Shown one piece after another: positions 12,978 through 14,795 of a DNA stretch of 14,795 nt; the stretch's first letter is position 1; the number at the start of each line of letters is the position of its first letter. The stretch covers positions 1 through 14,795 of the forward strand of contig USFX01000043.1 of the NCBI GenBank assembly GCA_900553965.1. The letters are read 5' to 3'. The position numbers and the translations under genes were made by a program. Below the pieces are notes generated by a model. It searched no databases, had not been told where the DNA came from, and was given only the letters and a program-made list of their open reading frames with translations. The DNA is from an uncultured Prevotella sp. (GTDB taxonomy: Bacteria; Bacteroidota; Bacteroidia; Bacteroidales; Bacteroidaceae).

Positions 12978-13724
12978 TCACGACAGGAGCTGCGTCAGGA
13001 AGACGTCGGAGCACAGAATCAGTACGCTGCTGCTGACAACGGCGTCGGTGCTGGCCTTGCCGACATTGACCGAGCCGCCCTCGACGGTGTAGCCGTAGTA
13101 GGACGGGACGCTGGAGATGATGAAGGCGAAGAACAGACTTTTGATGATACTCATCCAGACGAACCACGAGTTGAACGTATGCTGAAGTCCCAGCGTGAGG
13201 TCTTCGGGGCTCAGGACATGGCCGATATAGGCCGTTCCGTAGGCGCCGAGAATGCCCGTCGCGGAGCTGAAGATGACGAGGAAGGGCATGATTGTTATCA
13301 GGCCGAGAATCTTCGGCAGTATCAGATAGCATGCCGAGTTGACGCCCATGATGTCGAGGGCGTCAATCTGCTGCGTGACGCGCATCGTCCCGATCTCCGA
13401 CGCTATGTTCGAGCCGACCTTTCCGGCCAGTATCAGACACATTATCGACGACGAGAACTCCAGTAGCATGATCTCGCGGGTGGTATATCCCGTCACCCAG
13501 CGCGGCATCCAGGGGCTTTGTATGTTGAGCTTCATCTGTATGCAGATCACGGCACCGATGAAGAACGAAATCAGCAGGACGATGCCGATGGAGTTGACGC
13601 CCAGCTGCGACATCTCCTTGATATATTCCTTGAAGAACATGCGCATGCGCTCGGGTTTCTGGAAGGTGCGCCCCATCAGTATCAAGTAGCGCCCCAGCGT
13701 GTTGAGACATTTATACAACAGCAT
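12978..13724 (-). CDS. mlaE: MlaE-family phospholipid transporter permease
   Basis: 248-residue inner-membrane permease of the MlaE family, partner of the adjacent ATPase. About five or six hydrophobic segments can be read (roughly 45-65, 88-106, 130-152, 153-170, 187-206, 226-246). The family motif LAGKVGSNIASEIGTMRVTQ (99-118) followed by QIDALDIMGVN (119-129), the coupling region that touches the ATPase, is intact. VPSYYGYTVEGGSVNVGKAST (206-226) is the conserved C-terminal loop. The start at 13724 gives MLLYKCLNTLGRYLILMG, a normal N-terminal amphipathic helix. The MCE-domain subunit (MlaD type), often next to mlaF in Bacteroidales, is not downstream here, because mlaF is followed by a terminator. 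Confidence 0.92.
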   Translation of the reverse strand: MLLYKCLNTLGRYLILMGRTFQKPERMRMFFKEYIKEMSQLGVNSIGIVLLISFFIGAVICIQMKLNIQSPWMPRWVTGYTTREIMLLEFSSSIMCLILAGKVGSNIASEIGTMRVTQQIDALDIMGVNSACYLILPKILGLITIMPFLVIFSSATGILGAYGTAYIGHVLSPEDLTLGLQHTFNSWFVWMSIIKSLFFAFIISSVPSYYGYTVEGGSVNVGKASTDAVVSSSVLILCSDVFLTQLLS

Positions 13725-13749
13725 TGTGTAGTTGGTTATTTAACAGCCA

Positions 13750-13757
13750 CAAAAGTA
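13750..13757 (-). promoter_or_regulatory. Promoter -7 element of mlaE-mlaF (TACTTTTG)
   Basis: TACTTTTG on the minus strand matches TAnnTTTG and lies 25 bp before the mlaE ATG. A possible -33 TTG (13780-13782) is 22 nt away, slightly longer than ideal. Confidence 0.65.
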
Positions 13758-13883
13758 ACCAAAATCCGCTAAAAAACTGCAACATCGCGGCCAGTTTTTG
13801 GAATTATCAACGCTTCTGAACGACAATTTTACTATTTTTGCACAAGATAGCCGCGCGGCCGGGGCAAAAACCGGATGATTTGT

Positions 13884-13914
13884 TTTGTCCTTATCGCCGA
13901 TTGAACTATCTTTG
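13884..13914 (+). promoter_or_regulatory. Promoter of lptB
   Basis: TTTG (13884-13887), a 19-nt spacer and TATCTTTG (13907-13914) are a full match to the Bacteroidota promoter. The predicted start near 13920 leaves a leader of only about 10 nt and rules out the in-frame upstream start at 13838. A second -7-like TATTTTTG is at 13833-13840. Confidence 0.8.
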
Positions 13915-13930
13915 CACTGTAAATAAGCAG

Positions 13931-14734
13931 ATGATGAACGACAATCAGAATATCCCCAATCCCCAGCCGTCCGTGGAGACCAAGCCCGAAAGCAAAATGG
14001 TTCTCCGCGCCGAAGGACTGGTCAAGCGATACGGCAAGCGCACCGTGGTCAACAACGTCTCCATCAACGTCCGTCAGGGCGAGATAGTCGGACTGCTCGG
14101 TCCGAACGGAGCCGGAAAAACCACTTCTTTCTACATGACGACGGGCCTCATCGTGCCCAACGACGGCCACATCTTCCTCGACGACCTTGAGATTACGGAC
14201 TATCCCGTCTACAAGCGGGCGCGGGCCGGCATCGGCTATCTCGCCCAGGAGAACAGCGTGTTCCGCAAGATGAGCGTCGAAGACAATATCATGGCCGTGC
14301 TCGAAATGACCGCCCTCAGCCGCGAGGAGCAGCTCCAGAAGCTGGAGAGCCTCATCGCCGAGTTCCGCCTCCAGAAGGTGCGCAAGAACAAGGGCGACCA
14401 GCTGTCGGGAGGTGAGCGCCGACGGACGGAGATTGCCCGCTGTCTGGCCATCAGCCCTAAGTTCATCATGCTCGACGAGCCGTTCGCCGGCGTCGACCCG
14501 ATTGCCGTGGGCGACATCCAGAAGATTGTCTGGGAACTGAAATACCGCAACATCGGTATCCTCATCACCGACCACAATGTCCACGAGACGCTCAACATCA
14601 CCGACCGCGCTTACCTTCTCTTCGAGGGCCGCATCCTCTTTCAGGGCAATCCCGAGGAGCTGGCCGCCAACACGATTGTGCGCGAGAAGTATCTCGGAAA
14701 GGACTTCGTGCTGCATAAGAAGGATTTTCAGTGA
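13931..14734 (+). CDS. lptB: LPS export ABC transporter ATPase LptB
   Basis: 267-residue cytoplasmic ATPase that powers extraction of lipopolysaccharide from the inner membrane with LptF and LptG. Motifs: Walker A GPNGAGKT (57-64), Q-loop LAQENSVFRKMSVEDNI (104-120, Q106), signature LSGGERRRTEIAR (158-170), Walker B FIMLDEPFAGVDP (178-190) and the H-switch TDHNVHET (213-220, H215). The LAQE-SVFRK-VEDNI and GGERRR-EIAR wording is typical of LptB. The start is ATG 13931 or the adjacent ATG 13934, set by the promoter just upstream. The first ~22 residues are a low-complexity N/P/Q-rich extension beyond the E. coli protein. It is divergent from mlaE. Two bases after its stop the sequence enters a GC-rich interspersed repeat. 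Confidence 0.94.
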   Translation: MMNDNQNIPNPQPSVETKPESKMVLRAEGLVKRYGKRTVVNNVSINVRQGEIVGLLGPNGAGKTTSFYMTTGLIVPNDGHIFLDDLEITDYPVYKRARAGIGYLAQENSVFRKMSVEDNIMAVLEMTALSREEQLQKLESLIAEFRLQKVRKNKGDQLSGGERRRTEIARCLAISPKFIMLDEPFAGVDPIAVGDIQKIVWELKYRNIGILITDHNVHETLNITDRAYLLFEGRILFQGNPEELAANTIVREKYLGKDFVLHKKDFQ

Positions 14735-14735
14735 G

Positions 14736-14772
14736 GCCCCACCCCGGCCCTCCCCAAGGGGAGGGTGCCTAC
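14736..14772 (+). repeat. Interspersed GC-rich repeat, copy 2 (just after lptB)
   Basis: The 37 bp match copy 1 (4339-4375, opposite strand) at 36 positions, including the palindrome CCCTCCCC-AA-GGGGAGGG (14746-14763). Similarity continues weakly for a few bases (GAGGTGA / GAGATGA). Both copies lie at the 3' end of a gene in the same orientation relative to it. Confidence 0.9.
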
Positions 14773-14795
14773 ACGAGGTGACACGGCGGCAACGG

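Noticed and set aside
13838..13930. Upstream start for lptB
   Set aside because: It lies upstream of a full-consensus promoter at 13884-13914, so the main transcript does not contain it.
13832..14716. 294-codon minus-strand frame
   Set aside because: Antisense to lptB with all ABC motifs on the plus strand; no motif of its own.
1..14795. A new defence or mobile system
   Set aside because: All larger genes are recognisable core functions; no toxin-antitoxin pair, nuclease, reverse transcriptase, integrase or phage gene is visible.

Overview
The window looks like chromosomal DNA from a member of the Bacteroidota, most likely a GC-rich Prevotella-type Bacteroidales. The evidence is: promoters of the TAnnTTTG (-7) / TTTG (-33) type in front of several transcription units; starts without Shine-Dalgarno sequences; a C-terminal tail resembling the type IX secretion sorting domain on one secreted enzyme; a lipoprotein with an acidic tract directly after its lipidated cysteine; and protein sequences (SppA, LpxK, YihY, MlaFE, LptB) of the Bacteroidales type. 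Almost everything is ordinary core genome. I found no integrase, transposase, CRISPR array, defence island or recognisable new multi-gene system. The unusual material is in the non-coding DNA and at gene edges.

Layout. The window opens with the 3' end of threonine synthase (plus strand), which meets a minus-strand gene at a bidirectional terminator (361-415). The minus-strand block 440-5720 holds, in order of transcription, a GH28 pectin hydrolase, the RNase P RNA gene rnpB, a YihY/BrkB membrane protein and a PL4 rhamnogalacturonan lyase. Three kinds of short palindromic repeat lie between the GH28 gene and rnpB, and one of them supplies the last codons of the GH28 gene. From 6031 to 10892 a plus-strand block carries sppA, lpxK, punA and thiL, closed by a strong hairpin terminator at 10974-11009. 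The intergenic region 11010-11431 carries a good Bacteroidota promoter and a long rod-like RNA fold (about 11133-11360) that may be a 6S-like RNA, followed by a small surface-type lipoprotein gene. A nested terminator separates this from the minus-strand pair mlaE-mlaF. Divergent from mlaE is lptB, after which the window ends inside a second copy of the repeat found at the GH28 3' end.

How the genes relate. Much of the content serves the cell envelope: lpxK (lipid A 4'-kinase), lptB (LPS export ATPase), mlaF/mlaE (outer-membrane phospholipid trafficking), sppA (membrane peptidase) and the lipoprotein. The PL4 lyase and GH28 hydrolase both act on pectin-type polymers, but no SusC/SusD pair is visible here and they are separated by housekeeping genes. 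punA, thiL and thrC are metabolic genes.

The items most worth a second look are the structured RNA at 11133-11360, a 22-bp phased tandem array across the sppA stop codon, the 116-nt out-of-frame overlap of lpxK and punA, the repeat read into the GH28 C-terminus, and the duplicated promoter/leader segment upstream of sppA. Functional names are from reading protein motifs by eye; no database search was run.
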